From contig CAZVZK010000095.1 in NCBI GenBank assembly GCA_964630925.1, forward strand, positions 1 to 38,478: a stretch of 38,478 nt of DNA. Direction: 5' to 3'. The stretch is from RGDT01 sp964630925. GTDB lineage: Bacteria > Planctomycetota > Planctomycetia > Gemmatales > Gemmataceae. Positions within the stretch are counted from its first letter, which is position 1; each line of letters starts with the position of its first letter. Below, piece after piece: positions 9,039 through 18,466 of this stretch. Below the pieces are notes generated by a model. That model was not told the origin of the DNA, searched no databases, and was given only the letters and a program-made list of their open reading frames with translations. Both the position numbers and the translations under genes were made by a program.

Positions 9039-9385
9039 GGGGCACCCGTTTGGAGGGTCGGGCGAACCGGCTCTTCTTCATCCTATCACAATAGGTACGG
9101 CGGGTTGCGCGCCCGATTTCCGGTGGCGGCGGGGGGCTTGTGTCGGCCGTGGTTGAGGCGGGCGCCCGCGCCGGCAGCGCCGCCCGCAAGGGTTGCCCGG
9201 ATTGACGCGCCGCCACGGCCTCATGCGGGGGCGGCGCCGCCCAGGCCGCACGACCGGACCTAGAATGCCTGGCGTGGCGCGGTTCGGGGCGATGCGGGGC
9301 GAGGGCCGGCCCCCGCCGGGCCGATGGTTCCCTTCGCCCGTCCGCGCACTTGAGCGAAACCCCCGGCACCCCTCGGCGGCACGCC
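9039..9385. other. Divergent intergenic region between STAND and subtilase genes
   Basis: This 347-bp region carries the 5' ends of both transcripts. On the minus side a short inverted repeat CCTAT-CACA-ATAGG (9082-9095) sits about 45 bp before the ATPase start and could be an operator. A TAGAAT -10-like hexamer lies at 9261-9266 on the plus side, without a convincing -35. No RNA gene or credible small ORF is seen. Confidence 0.45.
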
Positions 9386-10678
9386 ATGAAGAAGCTCCCC
9401 CTGGCCGGCCTGGCGCTGGTGACGCTCTCCGCCGGCCTGCTGGACGCCGGCGGCGAGCCGGCCCGGCCCTCGCTGCTGTCACGGCTGGGCGTCCCGCTGT
9501 TCGGCGAGCCGGCGGACGCCGTGGCCCGGGCCGTCGCACTCACCGGGGCGGACGCCTGGCACGCGGCGGGGCACAGGGGGAAGGGCGTCACCATCGCCGT
9601 CCTCGACTCGGGGCTGAAGGGGTATCGGCAGGCGGAGGGCAAGGGCCTGCCGCTGGGGCTGCTGGCGCGGTCGTTCCGCCGCGACGGGCGCTTCGACGCC
9701 CGCGACAGCCAGCACGGGCTGCTGTGCGCCGAGGTGGCGCACCACATCGCGCCGGAGGCCGGCCTGCTGCTGGCCAACTGGGAGCCGGAGAGCCCGGAGC
9801 GGTTCCTGGAGGCGGTGGCGTGGGCGCGGAAGCAGGGGGCTCGGGTCATCTCCTGCTCGATGATCATGCCGACGTGGAGCGACGGCGAGGGCGGCGGGCC
9901 GGTGCACGGGCGGTTGAAGGAGCTGCTCGGCGCGAAGGGGGGCAAGGGAGAAGCCCTGTTCTTCGCGTCGGCGGGGAACACGGCCCTGCGGCACTGGGGC
10001 GGCGCGTTCGCGCCGGACAGGGACGGCTGGCACCAGTGGACACCGGGGCAGACGGAGAACGCCCTGCGTCCGCTCGGCGGCGAGCGCGTGTCGGTGGAGC
10101 TGGTGCATGCGGGGGCGGGGGACTTCGAGGTCGTGGTGACGGACGCCAAGAGCGGCGAGGTGGTCGGGCGGGGGCGGTCGGCGGCGACGGCGGCGGTGGT
10201 GCGTCTGGAGCCGACCCCGGGGCGCGTGTACGCGGTGCGGGTGCGGTCGGCGGGCGTGAAGGCGGGGAGGTTCCACCTGACCGTGCTGGGCGGGAAGCTG
10301 GGCAACGCGGTGAAGGCGGACAGCATCCCGTTCCCCGGCGACGGCGCGGAGGTGTGCGCCGTGACGGCGGTCGGCGCGGGTCTGAAGCGGCACTCGTACA
10401 GCTCGTGCGGGGCGGGGGCGAAGCCGGACTTCTGCGCCGTGGTGCCGTTCCCGAGCAAGCTGCGTCCGGGGCAGCCGTTCAGCGGCACGTCGGCGGCGGC
10501 GCCGCAGGCGGCGGCGGCCGCGGCGCTGATCTGGGCGCGGGAGCCGGGGCTGACGGCGGCGCAGGTGCGCGAGCGCATGCAGGCGGCGGCGAAGAAGGCG
10601 AAGGCGGGGCACTGCGCCGAGACGGGGTACGGGGCGGTGCGCGTGCCGGCGCTGGCGGCGGGGGCGCCGAAGCGGTAG
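9386..10678 (+). CDS. Secreted subtilisin-like serine protease (peptidase S8)
   Basis: This is a 430-residue protein with a classical signal peptide (MKKLPLAGLALVTLSAGLL). The ATG at 9386 is preferred over a TTG at 9350, which would put 12 residues before the signal peptide. The S8 triad is complete: Asp74 in IAVLDSGLK, His110 in SQHGLLCAE and Ser369 in SGTSAAAPQ. The oxyanion Asn198 is in ASAGN. A beta-rich insert at about 225-310 (VELVHAGAGDFEVVV...) splits the catalytic domain and may be a PPC-like or jelly-roll domain. The protease should act outside the cytoplasmic membrane. It lies 39 bp before a TPR-CHAT gene on the same strand, probably in one operon, so two proteases of different clans may be made together. 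Confidence 0.93.
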   Translation: MKKLPLAGLALVTLSAGLLDAGGEPARPSLLSRLGVPLFGEPADAVARAVALTGADAWHAAGHRGKGVTIAVLDSGLKGYRQAEGKGLPLGLLARSFRRDGRFDARDSQHGLLCAEVAHHIAPEAGLLLANWEPESPERFLEAVAWARKQGARVISCSMIMPTWSDGEGGGPVHGRLKELLGAKGGKGEALFFASAGNTALRHWGGAFAPDRDGWHQWTPGQTENALRPLGGERVSVELVHAGAGDFEVVVTDAKSGEVVGRGRSAATAAVVRLEPTPGRVYAVRVRSAGVKAGRFHLTVLGGKLGNAVKADSIPFPGDGAEVCAVTAVGAGLKRHSYSSCGAGAKPDFCAVVPFPSKLRPGQPFSGTSAAAPQAAAAAALIWAREPGLTAAQVRERMQAAAKKAKAGHCAETGYGAVRVPALAAGAPKR

Positions 10679-10717
10679 GATGGCGGGCGATGACTTCCGC
10701 AGAGGGAGGATTCGCTC

Positions 10718-13700
10718 ATGCGCGCCTTCGTGCTGGCGTTGGCGGGGTTGACGCTCGGGGCGGCGGCGCCCGCACTGCCCACCGCCGGGCAGGGGGAGTC
10801 GCTGCGCGAGCGCGAAGCCCTGGTGGCCGGGGCGCAGAAGGCGTGGACGGGCGGGAGGCAGGCCGAGGCCATCGCGGCCCTGGAGAAGGCGCTGGGGCTG
10901 GAGCGGCGGGTGTTCGGGCCGTGGCACCGGGAGGTGGAATCGTCGGCGGGCCGGCTGGCGCGGCTGCGGCAGGCACGCGGCGAGTGGGCGTCCGAGGCGG
11001 AATACCGCCGGGCGGTCCTGGAGGCGCGTCTCCGGCTGGACGGGGAGGGGCACTGGAGGGCTACGGACGCGAGGCTCGCGGTGGCGGAGGCCCTGGCGCA
11101 GCCGCGACGGACCGGCAAGCAGCGGGATCTCCTGCGGCGGGCCGCCGAGCTGGGCGCGCAGGCGTCCGGGCATCACGCGAAGGGGGAGCCGGCCAGGGGG
11201 ATCGCGGCGGCGCGCGAGGCTCTCGCCATCCGCATCGAGGTGCTGGGGGAGCGGCACCCGGAGGTGGGTGGGCAGCTCAGCGACCTGGCCGTCCTGCACT
11301 TCGCGGCGGGGGAGCCGAAGGCGGCCTTGCCGCTGGCCACGCGGGCGCTGGCCATCCGCCGCGAGACGCTGGGGGAGAGGCACCCACGCTACGCCTCCAC
11401 GCTGAACAACCTGGCCGCCCTGCGCGAGGCGCTGGGCGATCATGAGGCGGCCCTCGCGGGATACGAGGAGGCGCTGGCCATCACCAGGGGCGTGCTGGGC
11501 CGCGACCACCCCGACTACGCCGGCAGCCTGAACAACCTCGCCTTCCTGCGTTGCACGCTGGGCGACCACGCGGCGGCGTTGGCGCTCTACCGCGAGGCGC
11601 TGCCGATCATGAAGGGGGCGCACGGGGAGCGGAGCCGCGAGTATGCGGCGGTGCTGAACAACCTCGGGATGCTGCACGAGGCGTGTGGGGACTACCGCGC
11701 GGCCCTGCCCATGTATCGGCGGGCCGTGGCGATCCACAAGACGGCGTCCGGGGTGCGGCACCCGTCCTACGCCACGGGCCTGAACAACCTCGCGGCCCTC
11801 CACTACCTGATGGGGGATTACAAGGCCGCCCTGCCGATGTTCAAGGAGGCGCTCGCCATCCGCCGGGCGGCGCTGGGCGAGCGGCACCCCGCCTATGCGG
11901 AGGGCCTCAACAACCTGGCCATGCTGCACGAGGCGATGGGCGAGGACGGGGCGGCGCTGCCTCTCTACAAGCGGTCGCTGGCGTGCATCAAGGAGGCGCT
12001 GGGCGAGCGGCACCCGTCCTACTCGTCCGGGCTGACCAACCTGGGCGTGCTGCACCAGACGCTCGGTGACCACGAGGCCGCCCGGCCGCTGCTCGAGCGT
12101 GCGGCGGCGCTGCGGGAGAAGACGCTGGGGGTGAGGCACCTGGCCCACGCCTCGGCGCTGAATAACCTGGCGATGTTGCACAAGGCGAAGGGGGCGTGGG
12201 AGGAGGCGCGGGCGCTCTTCGAGCGGGCCGTCGGCGTGTACGAGGGCGGCGGGTGGCGGACGCATCCCGACCACGCCGCGACGCTCAACAGCCTCGCCCT
12301 GCTGCACAAGGAGATGGGCGAGGACGCCGCCGCGCTGGCGCTGTCGGAGAAGGCGCTCGGGATGGCGCGGCACAACCTGCGTGCCGCCTCGGCGGCGCTG
12401 TCGGACCGCCAGCAGCTCGAGGCCGCCGGCCGCCTGCGTGTCTTCCTCGACTGCCGCCTCTCGGTGGATGCCGCCGGGGGGCACGTGCACGTCCTGGCGT
12501 GGAAGGGGGCGGTCCTCCAGCGCCAGCGCCAGCGGCGGCTGTTCGCGGCGCTCTCGGCGGGCCCGCGGACGCGGGAGGCGGCGGAGGGCCTGCGGCGGGT
12601 GACGCGCCGGCTGGCGGCGCTCTCCGCGTCGGCGTCCCCTTCGGCGGAGGGCTTGAAGGCGCTGACCGACGAGCAGGAGCGCCTGCAGGCGGAGCTGGCA
12701 GGCCGCTCGGAGGAAGCCCGCGCCGCGTTCAAGGAGGGGCCTCCGGATGTCTCCGCGGCGCTGCCGGACGGGGCGGTGCTGGTCGATTACGTCGTGTACT
12801 GGCGGCACGCGGCGAAGGTGAAGGGCGGGGAGCGGCGTCTGCTGGCGTTCGTCTGCCGCAAGGGGGGGCCCACGGCCCGCATCGAGCTGGGGCCGGCATC
12901 GGCCGTCGAGGAGGCGGTGCGGCGGTGGCGTCCGGCCCTGATGAGGGGCGGGGCCGATGCGGGGCCAGCGGGGGCTGTCAAGAGGCTGATCTGGACGCCC
13001 CTGGAGAAACACGTCGGGGGGGTGAAGGTGGTCCTCGTCTCGCCCGACGGCATCCTCGGGACGGTGCCGTTCGCGGCGCTGCCGGGGTCGAAGGAGGGGA
13101 CGTACCTCATCGAGGACAAGGCCATCGCCGTCGTCCCCGTGCCGGCGCTGCTGGCCACGCCGGACAGGGCCGCACGGCCCGCGCCGTCGCTGCTGTGCGT
13201 GGGCGGGGTGGACTACGAGGGGGGCATCGGCGGCGAGGCCGGCGAGGACGCCCGGCTCGCCCCGCCCGGCGCGCGGCGGGTTTGGGAGGCGTTGCCGGCG
13301 ACGGCGAAGGAGGCGGCGTCGGCCCGCGCCTCGTTCGCCGCGGCCTTCAAGGAGGCGGCCGTGGCGGACCTGTCGAAGGGTGAGGCGACGAAGAAGGCGG
13401 TGCGCGAGGCGCTGGCGCGGGTGCGGTACGCGCATCTGGCGACCCACGGCTTCTTCGCGCCCGAGACGCTCAAGATCGCCGGCACGGGCAAGCGGCCCGA
13501 CGGTTACTTCGGGCGCGAGGGCGTGGGGGGCTGGCACCCGCTGCTGCTCTCCGGGCTCGCCTGCGCCGGCGCCAACCGTGAGCCGAAGGAGGGCGAGGAG
13601 GACGGCATCCTCACCGCGCTCGAAGTCAGCGAGATGGATCTGTCGAAACTGGACCTCGCCGTCCTGAGCGCGTGCGAGACGGGCCTGGGCAGGGAGGCGG

Positions 13701-14023
13701 GGGGAGAGGGTCTGCTGGGGCTGCAACGCGCCTTCGCCGTCGCGGGGGCGCGCTCCGTCGTCGCGTCACTGTGGTCGGTGGACGACGCGGCGACGCGGCT
13801 CCTGATGGGCGACTTCTACCGGCACGCATGGGACGCCAAGAAGGAGGTGGCCCTCGCCGAGGCGTTGCGGCGGGCGCAGCTCGCGATGCTGAACGGCAAG
13901 GCCGAGGGCGGCGCGGTGCGCGGCGTCGGCCTGAAGCCGGAGGCCATCGCGGAGATGAAGAAGGGGGCGCGTGTGCCGCCATCCTACTGGGCGGCGTGGG
14001 TGCTCTCCGGCGACTGGCGGTGA
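10718..14023 (+). CDS. TPR-CHAT domain protein with signal-peptide-like N-terminus
   Basis: This 1101-residue protein starts at an ATG preceded by AGGGAGG. The first 25 residues (Arg2, then a hydrophobic stretch ending near TAGQG) look like a signal peptide. A degenerate TPR follows, then nine consecutive 42-residue kinesin-light-chain-type TPRs at 168-545. After a helical linker, the CHAT domain occupies about 680-1100. The catalytic dyad is intact: His910 in LATHGFF and Cys986 in LSACETGLG. It is a full-length paralogue of the truncated gene at the window start, sharing the GVDY, FGREGV and SGDWR segments. CHAT domains are caspase-like peptidases; TPRs usually bind the partner or trigger. 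A signal peptide is odd, because most known CHAT proteins are cytoplasmic; the stretch could instead be a membrane anchor. Confidence 0.94.
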   Translation: MRAFVLALAGLTLGAAAPALPTAGQGESLREREALVAGAQKAWTGGRQAEAIAALEKALGLERRVFGPWHREVESSAGRLARLRQARGEWASEAEYRRAVLEARLRLDGEGHWRATDARLAVAEALAQPRRTGKQRDLLRRAAELGAQASGHHAKGEPARGIAAAREALAIRIEVLGERHPEVGGQLSDLAVLHFAAGEPKAALPLATRALAIRRETLGERHPRYASTLNNLAALREALGDHEAALAGYEEALAITRGVLGRDHPDYAGSLNNLAFLRCTLGDHAAALALYREALPIMKGAHGERSREYAAVLNNLGMLHEACGDYRAALPMYRRAVAIHKTASGVRHPSYATGLNNLAALHYLMGDYKAALPMFKEALAIRRAALGERHPAYAEGLNNLAMLHEAMGEDGAALPLYKRSLACIKEALGERHPSYSSGLTNLGVLHQTLGDHEAARPLLERAAALREKTLGVRHLAHASALNNLAMLHKAKGAWEEARALFERAVGVYEGGGWRTHPDHAATLNSLALLHKEMGEDAAALALSEKALGMARHNLRAASAALSDRQQLEAAGRLRVFLDCRLSVDAAGGHVHVLAWKGAVLQRQRQRRLFAALSAGPRTREAAEGLRRVTRRLAALSASASPSAEGLKALTDEQERLQAELAGRSEEARAAFKEGPPDVSAALPDGAVLVDYVVYWRHAAKVKGGERRLLAFVCRKGGPTARIELGPASAVEEAVRRWRPALMRGGADAGPAGAVKRLIWTPLEKHVGGVKVVLVSPDGILGTVPFAALPGSKEGTYLIEDKAIAVVPVPALLATPDRAARPAPSLLCVGGVDYEGGIGGEAGEDARLAPPGARRVWEALPATAKEAASARASFAAAFKEAAVADLSKGEATKKAVREALARVRYAHLATHGFFAPETLKIAGTGKRPDGYFGREGVGGWHPLLLSGLACAGANREPKEGEEDGILTALEVSEMDLSKLDLAVLSACETGLGREAGGEGLLGLQRAFAVAGARSVVASLWSVDDAATRLLMGDFYRHAWDAKKEVALAEALRRAQLAMLNGKAEGGAVRGVGLKPEAIAEMKKGARVPPSYWAAWVLSGDWR
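11219..12352 (+). repeat. Nine tandem 126-bp TPR-coding repeats
   Basis: Nine in-frame units of exactly 126 bp (42 codons) follow one another without indels. Each codes for the pattern A-A-I...L-G-E-R-H-P-x-Y-A...L-N-N-L-A-x-L-H...G-D...A-A-L-P-L. The constant length suggests growth by unequal crossing-over, so the copy number may vary between strains. Confidence 0.85.
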
Positions 14024-14469
14024 AGGGATTCGTGGCCTGTCGCTCCGGGGCCGTTCAGCGGACATGGGCGGTCAGACCACTGGCCCTGATCGCCGTGGCG
14101 GTTCGTTTCCATCGCGTGGGGGGGTGTGAGGGGGGTCGGGAAACGAACTTCCTCAAGTGCTTAGGCCGATTGCAATTGCGGCAACAAAGTTCGTTTCCCT
14201 GATTCGTTTCCTTCACTGAAGGGCGTCCACTCACCTCCATCCGTTTCCCCGGTCCGTTCCCTTCACGGATAGGCGTTCATCGGTCCACATCCTGAGCGGG
14301 CACAGACGGCCCGGTGAGGCGAGTGGGGAGGTCCTGATCCGACGGGCGCTCGGGCTGCGGCGGCCTCAGCAGGGCGTGGGCCCTCTGCGTCGGCTGCCGG
14401 TGGTGTCCGCTGGGTGAGGCGCGGGCCGTTTCTCCTTGACGGGGGCCCCGCGCCCGCTACGCTTCCGGT
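14024..14469. other. Intergenic region with degenerate CGTTTCC repeats
   Basis: This 446-bp region has no credible gene. From 14101 to about 14280 it is less GC-rich and holds copies of a short motif: GTTCGTTTCC at 14101-14110, its exact inverse GGAAACGAAC at 14139-14148, and further copies near 14189, 14202, 14239 and 14252. Two of these belong to a degenerate direct repeat of about 50 bp (CGTTTCCTTCACTGAAGGGCGT at about 14204 and its diverged copy at about 14254). The inverted pair could form a hairpin after the CHAT gene. From 14281 to 14435 nothing is recognised; the promoter of the next cluster lies at 14436-14463. Confidence 0.55.
14436..14463 (+). promoter_or_regulatory. Candidate sigma-70 promoter of the phosphatase/sigma/kinase cluster
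   Basis: TTGACG (14436-14441) and TACGCT (14458-14463) are separated by 16 bp, a fair match to the housekeeping consensus. Transcription would start near 14470. The most upstream GTG of the next gene would then be leaderless, or translation begins at 14482 or 14497. Confidence 0.45.
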
Positions 14470-15303
14470 GTGAGGTGCCGCGTGGCCGATCCGGAGATGC
14501 AGCCCGTGACCGAGGACAGGGGCCATGTCCCATCACCGTTCGACGGGGCGGCGGAGGACCGGGCCGCGTGGGTGAAGCTGTGCAACCTGCAGCGGCGCAT
14601 CCTGCCCAGCACGGCACCCGAAGTGCCCGGCTACAAGCAGGTGCTGACGTACCGGCCCGCGTTCGTCGTCACCGGCGACTACCACGACTTCTTCAAGAGA
14701 CAGGACGGGCGGCGGGCGGTCTTCGTGGGCGACGGCAGCGGCCATGGGCCGGCGGCCAGCATGCTGATGGCGATCATGCGCACCATCCTCCAGACGCACC
14801 CGGAGCTGCACGGCACGCCGGGCGAGACCCTCGCCGGGGCGGGGCGGCTGTTCCACCGCCTGCTGCCGCCGGACCTGTTCATGACCGGCGTCTACCTGAT
14901 CCTGGGTGAGGACGGCGAGGTGAGCTGGGCGTCCGCCGGGCACCACCCGCCGGTGCGCGTCGCGCCCGGCGGGGAGGCGGCCCCCGTCGATCTCGCGCCG
15001 GTGGGCGACGTGCTGGGGTTCAGCGAGGAGTCGAGGTACGACACGGTCACCTGGCGGGTGGCGCCCGGCGAGCGCCTGTTCCTGTTCACCGACGGGCTGT
15101 GGGACGCGCGCGACTCCGCCGGCGACCCCTACGGGCGGCAGCGCCTGTTCCGCGACCTGGCCGGCGCGAGGGGCGCGGCGCTGGAGGAGGCGATATCCGG
15201 GGTGGTGGCCCGCGTCGTGGCCCACCTGGAGGGGGCCGATGTGGAGGACGATTTCACCTTCATCGGCATCGAGAGACACCCTGAATCCGAGGATCGATCA
15301 TGA
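14470..15303 (+). CDS. SpoIIE/RsbU-type PP2C serine phosphatase
   Basis: This is a protein of up to 277 residues, consisting almost only of the PP2C-like SpoIIE catalytic domain. Metal-binding and core motifs are visible: GDYHDFF, VGDGSGHGPAASMLMA, the SAGHHPPVRV strand, LFTDGLWDARD, and the terminal DVEDDFTFIGIE. These phosphatases dephosphorylate STAS anti-anti-sigma proteins. The next gene encodes a STAS protein whose ATG overlaps this stop (ATGA, 15300-15303), which is strong context. No sensor domain (PAS, GAF, response regulator or TM) precedes it, so the input must come from elsewhere. The GTG at 14470 is the longest choice; GTG 14482 or ATG 14497 are as likely, given the promoter just upstream and no clear ribosome binding site. 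Confidence 0.93.
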   Translation: MRCRVADPEMQPVTEDRGHVPSPFDGAAEDRAAWVKLCNLQRRILPSTAPEVPGYKQVLTYRPAFVVTGDYHDFFKRQDGRRAVFVGDGSGHGPAASMLMAIMRTILQTHPELHGTPGETLAGAGRLFHRLLPPDLFMTGVYLILGEDGEVSWASAGHHPPVRVAPGGEAAPVDLAPVGDVLGFSEESRYDTVTWRVAPGERLFLFTDGLWDARDSAGDPYGRQRLFRDLAGARGAALEEAISGVVARVVAHLEGADVEDDFTFIGIERHPESEDRS

Positions 15304-15683
15304 CCACCCCGAACGTCGTCCGTGATGACCCCGCCCCTTCCGTCCGCGTGGCCCGGTTCACGCGGCCCGACGTGCGGCCCGCGCTGTACGACCACGAGGC
15401 CATCGCGGACTGCTCGCTGTTCAAGGAGCTGGACGCGGCGGCCCTGTCCGGCCTGGCGCCGGGGCAGACGGTGGTCCTCAACTTCGGGCTGATCGACTGG
15501 TTCCCGACGGCGTTCTACCGGCTGCTGCTGCAGACGCGCGAGGCGGTGCTGGCGCAGGGCGGGAAGCTGCTGCTGTGCTGCTTCACGCCGAACGTGCGCG
15601 AGGGCTTCGACCTGATGGGGGGCGGCAAGCTGTTCGAGGTCCGGGCCACGGAGGCAAACGCCCTGGCGCCGTTCCGCAAGTAG
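15300..15683 (+). CDS. STAS-domain anti-sigma factor antagonist-like protein
   Basis: This 127-residue protein has the STAS alternation of strands and helices: LAPGQTVVLNFGLIDWFPT, AFYRLLLQTREAVLAQGGKL, LLCCFTPNVREGF, and LFEV near the end. STAS proteins of this kind bind an anti-sigma or kinase partner when unphosphorylated. The usual D-S-S-G phosphoacceptor loop reads F-P-T-A here, leaving only Thr70 as a possible acceptor, so either the site has moved or binding is not controlled by classical phosphorylation. The gene overlaps the upstream phosphatase by 4 bp and ends 5 bp before a sigma-factor gene. No RsbW-type anti-sigma kinase is in the cluster. The function is inferred from fold and neighbours. 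Confidence 0.82.
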   Translation: MTTPNVVRDDPAPSVRVARFTRPDVRPALYDHEAIADCSLFKELDAAALSGLAPGQTVVLNFGLIDWFPTAFYRLLLQTREAVLAQGGKLLLCCFTPNVREGFDLMGGGKLFEVRATEANALAPFRK

Positions 15684-15688
15684 GGGCC

Positions 15689-16282
15689 ATGCACGCCGAC
15701 GCCCCCGACACCCTGTGGATGCACGACCGCGTGGACAGGCTGCGCGCCGGCGACCGCGTCGCCGCCGACGAGCTGTTGCGGGCCGCGGCCCTGCCCCTGG
15801 AGCGTCTGGCCCGCCGCATGCTGCGGAGTTACCCAGGCGTCCGCGCCGGGGCCGACACCGGCGACGTGGTCAACGGCGCCATGTTACGCCTGATGAACGC
15901 GCTGCGCGACGTGCGCCCCGCGTCCACGCGCGAGTTCGCCGGCCTGGCCGCCTTGCAGGCCCGCCGCGAACTGCTCGACCTCGCCCGCCACCACCGGGCC
16001 AGGGGCTCCGACGTCCGCGTCCCCGACCCGGCCACGGGCGACTTCGGGGCCGACGGCGGCGACGGCCCCGACGAGCTGGAGCTGTGGTCGCGCTTCCACG
16101 AGGCGGCGGGCGGTCTGCCCGCCGAGGAGCGCGAGGCGTTCGGCCTGCTGTTCTACCAGGGCTACACGCGCCCGCAGGCGGCCTTGCTGCTGGGCGTGTC
16201 GGAGCGTACCGTCTACCGGTGGTGGGCGTCCGCCTGTCTGCTCCTCAACCGGCGCCTCGGCGGCCAACTGCCCACCGCCTGA
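15689..16282 (+). CDS. ECF-like RNA polymerase sigma factor
   Basis: This is a 197-residue protein. The ATG at 15689 is chosen because it follows the STAS stop by 5 bp with AGGGG just before it; the open frame further upstream is the shadow of the STAS gene. Region 2 is seen at about residues 20-90 (ADELLRAAALPLERLARRML, DTGDVVNGAMLRLMNAL, FAGLAALQARRELLDLARHH). Region 4 is seen at about 135-185 (LPAEEREAFGLLFYQGYTRPQAALLLGVSERTVYRWW, a helix-turn-helix). There is no region 1 or 3. A kinase gene begins 10 bp later, a common planctomycete pairing. The sigma factor probably directs RNA polymerase to a stress or envelope regulon, controlled by the adjacent STAS, phosphatase or kinase genes. Confidence 0.9.
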   Translation: MHADAPDTLWMHDRVDRLRAGDRVAADELLRAAALPLERLARRMLRSYPGVRAGADTGDVVNGAMLRLMNALRDVRPASTREFAGLAALQARRELLDLARHHRARGSDVRVPDPATGDFGADGGDGPDELELWSRFHEAAGGLPAEEREAFGLLFYQGYTRPQAALLLGVSERTVYRWWASACLLLNRRLGGQLPTA

Positions 16283-16292
16283 GGCCGCGCCT

Positions 16293-17810
<1,518 letters not shown>

Positions 17811-17896
17811 CCCGGAAATCGGCAGAATGCGCGCGGCATCCGGCCGCCGATTCCGTCCAGAGGCGCATACGACAGTCAGCAACCAGAGGTGCCCGC

Positions 17897-18466
17897 GTGA
17901 CGCCTGCCCCCCCTTCCTGGAACATCGGACAGTATCGGCCCCTGCTTCAGGCGATGGCGCGGCGGCTGCGCCTCGACCACAGGCTGCAGGCGCGGTTCGA
18001 CGCCTCCGAAGTGGTGCAGACGGCCCTGGAACGCGCCTGGGCCGATCTGAGGAATTTCAACGGGCAGACCGAGGCCGAACTTCTGGGGTGGCTCCGGGAG
18101 ATCCTGAACAATGCCTTCCTCGACGCAGTCCGCCGCGAGAACGCCGGCTGGCGGACGCCCGAGGCCGAGGAGGCGGTGCGGGATTCCTCGCGCCGGCTCG
18201 ACCGGGTCCTGGGCGACCCGCGGCCCTCGCCGTCTGAGCAGGTGATCGGGCAGGAAGCGTGGCTGCGGTTCGCGGCGGCGGTGGAACGCCTGCCCCCCGG
18301 GCAGCGCGACGTGGTACTGCTCCGCACCCTGTACGACATGCCAATCAAGGAGATCGCCGCGATGGTATCCGAGAGCGAGAGTGCCGTCGCCGGGCTGCTG
18401 GAGCGAGGCCGGAAGGCTCTGCGGAGGGACTTCCCTTCACATTCAACGGGGGGCGAACATGTCTGA
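17897..18466 (+). CDS. Sigma-70 family sigma factor (planctomycete type)
   Basis: This is a 189-residue protein. The GTG at 17897 is chosen because AGAGG lies about 7 bp before it and the protein begins VTPAPPSWNIGQYRPLLQAM, just before region 2. The frame is open further upstream to 17711, but that part overlaps the kinase gene. Region 2 shows FDASEVVQTALERAWADL...ELLGWLREILNNAFLDAVRREN. Region 4 shows LPPGQRDVVLLRTLYDMPIKEIAAMV with a SESESAVAGLLERGRKALRRD recognition helix. The overall form matches TIGR02984-like planctomycete sigma factors from memory. It lies 86 bp after the first kinase gene and overlaps the next kinase gene by 8 bp, so sigma and kinase are co-translated. Confidence 0.9.
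   Translation: MTPAPPSWNIGQYRPLLQAMARRLRLDHRLQARFDASEVVQTALERAWADLRNFNGQTEAELLGWLREILNNAFLDAVRRENAGWRTPEAEEAVRDSSRRLDRVLGDPRPSPSEQVIGQEAWLRFAAAVERLPPGQRDVVLLRTLYDMPIKEIAAMVSESESAVAGLLERGRKALRRDFPSHSTGGEHV

Noticed and set aside
9479..13726. Very long open frame (1415 codons) on the minus strand
   Set aside because: It lies antisense to the subtilase and TPR-CHAT genes, whose motifs are unmistakable. It translates to Arg/Pro/Gln-rich sequence and arises from high GC at third positions.
14055..14240. 61-codon minus-strand frame with a CxxC motif
   Set aside because: It lies over the CGTTTCC repeats, has no ribosome binding site, and its cysteines come from repeat sequence.
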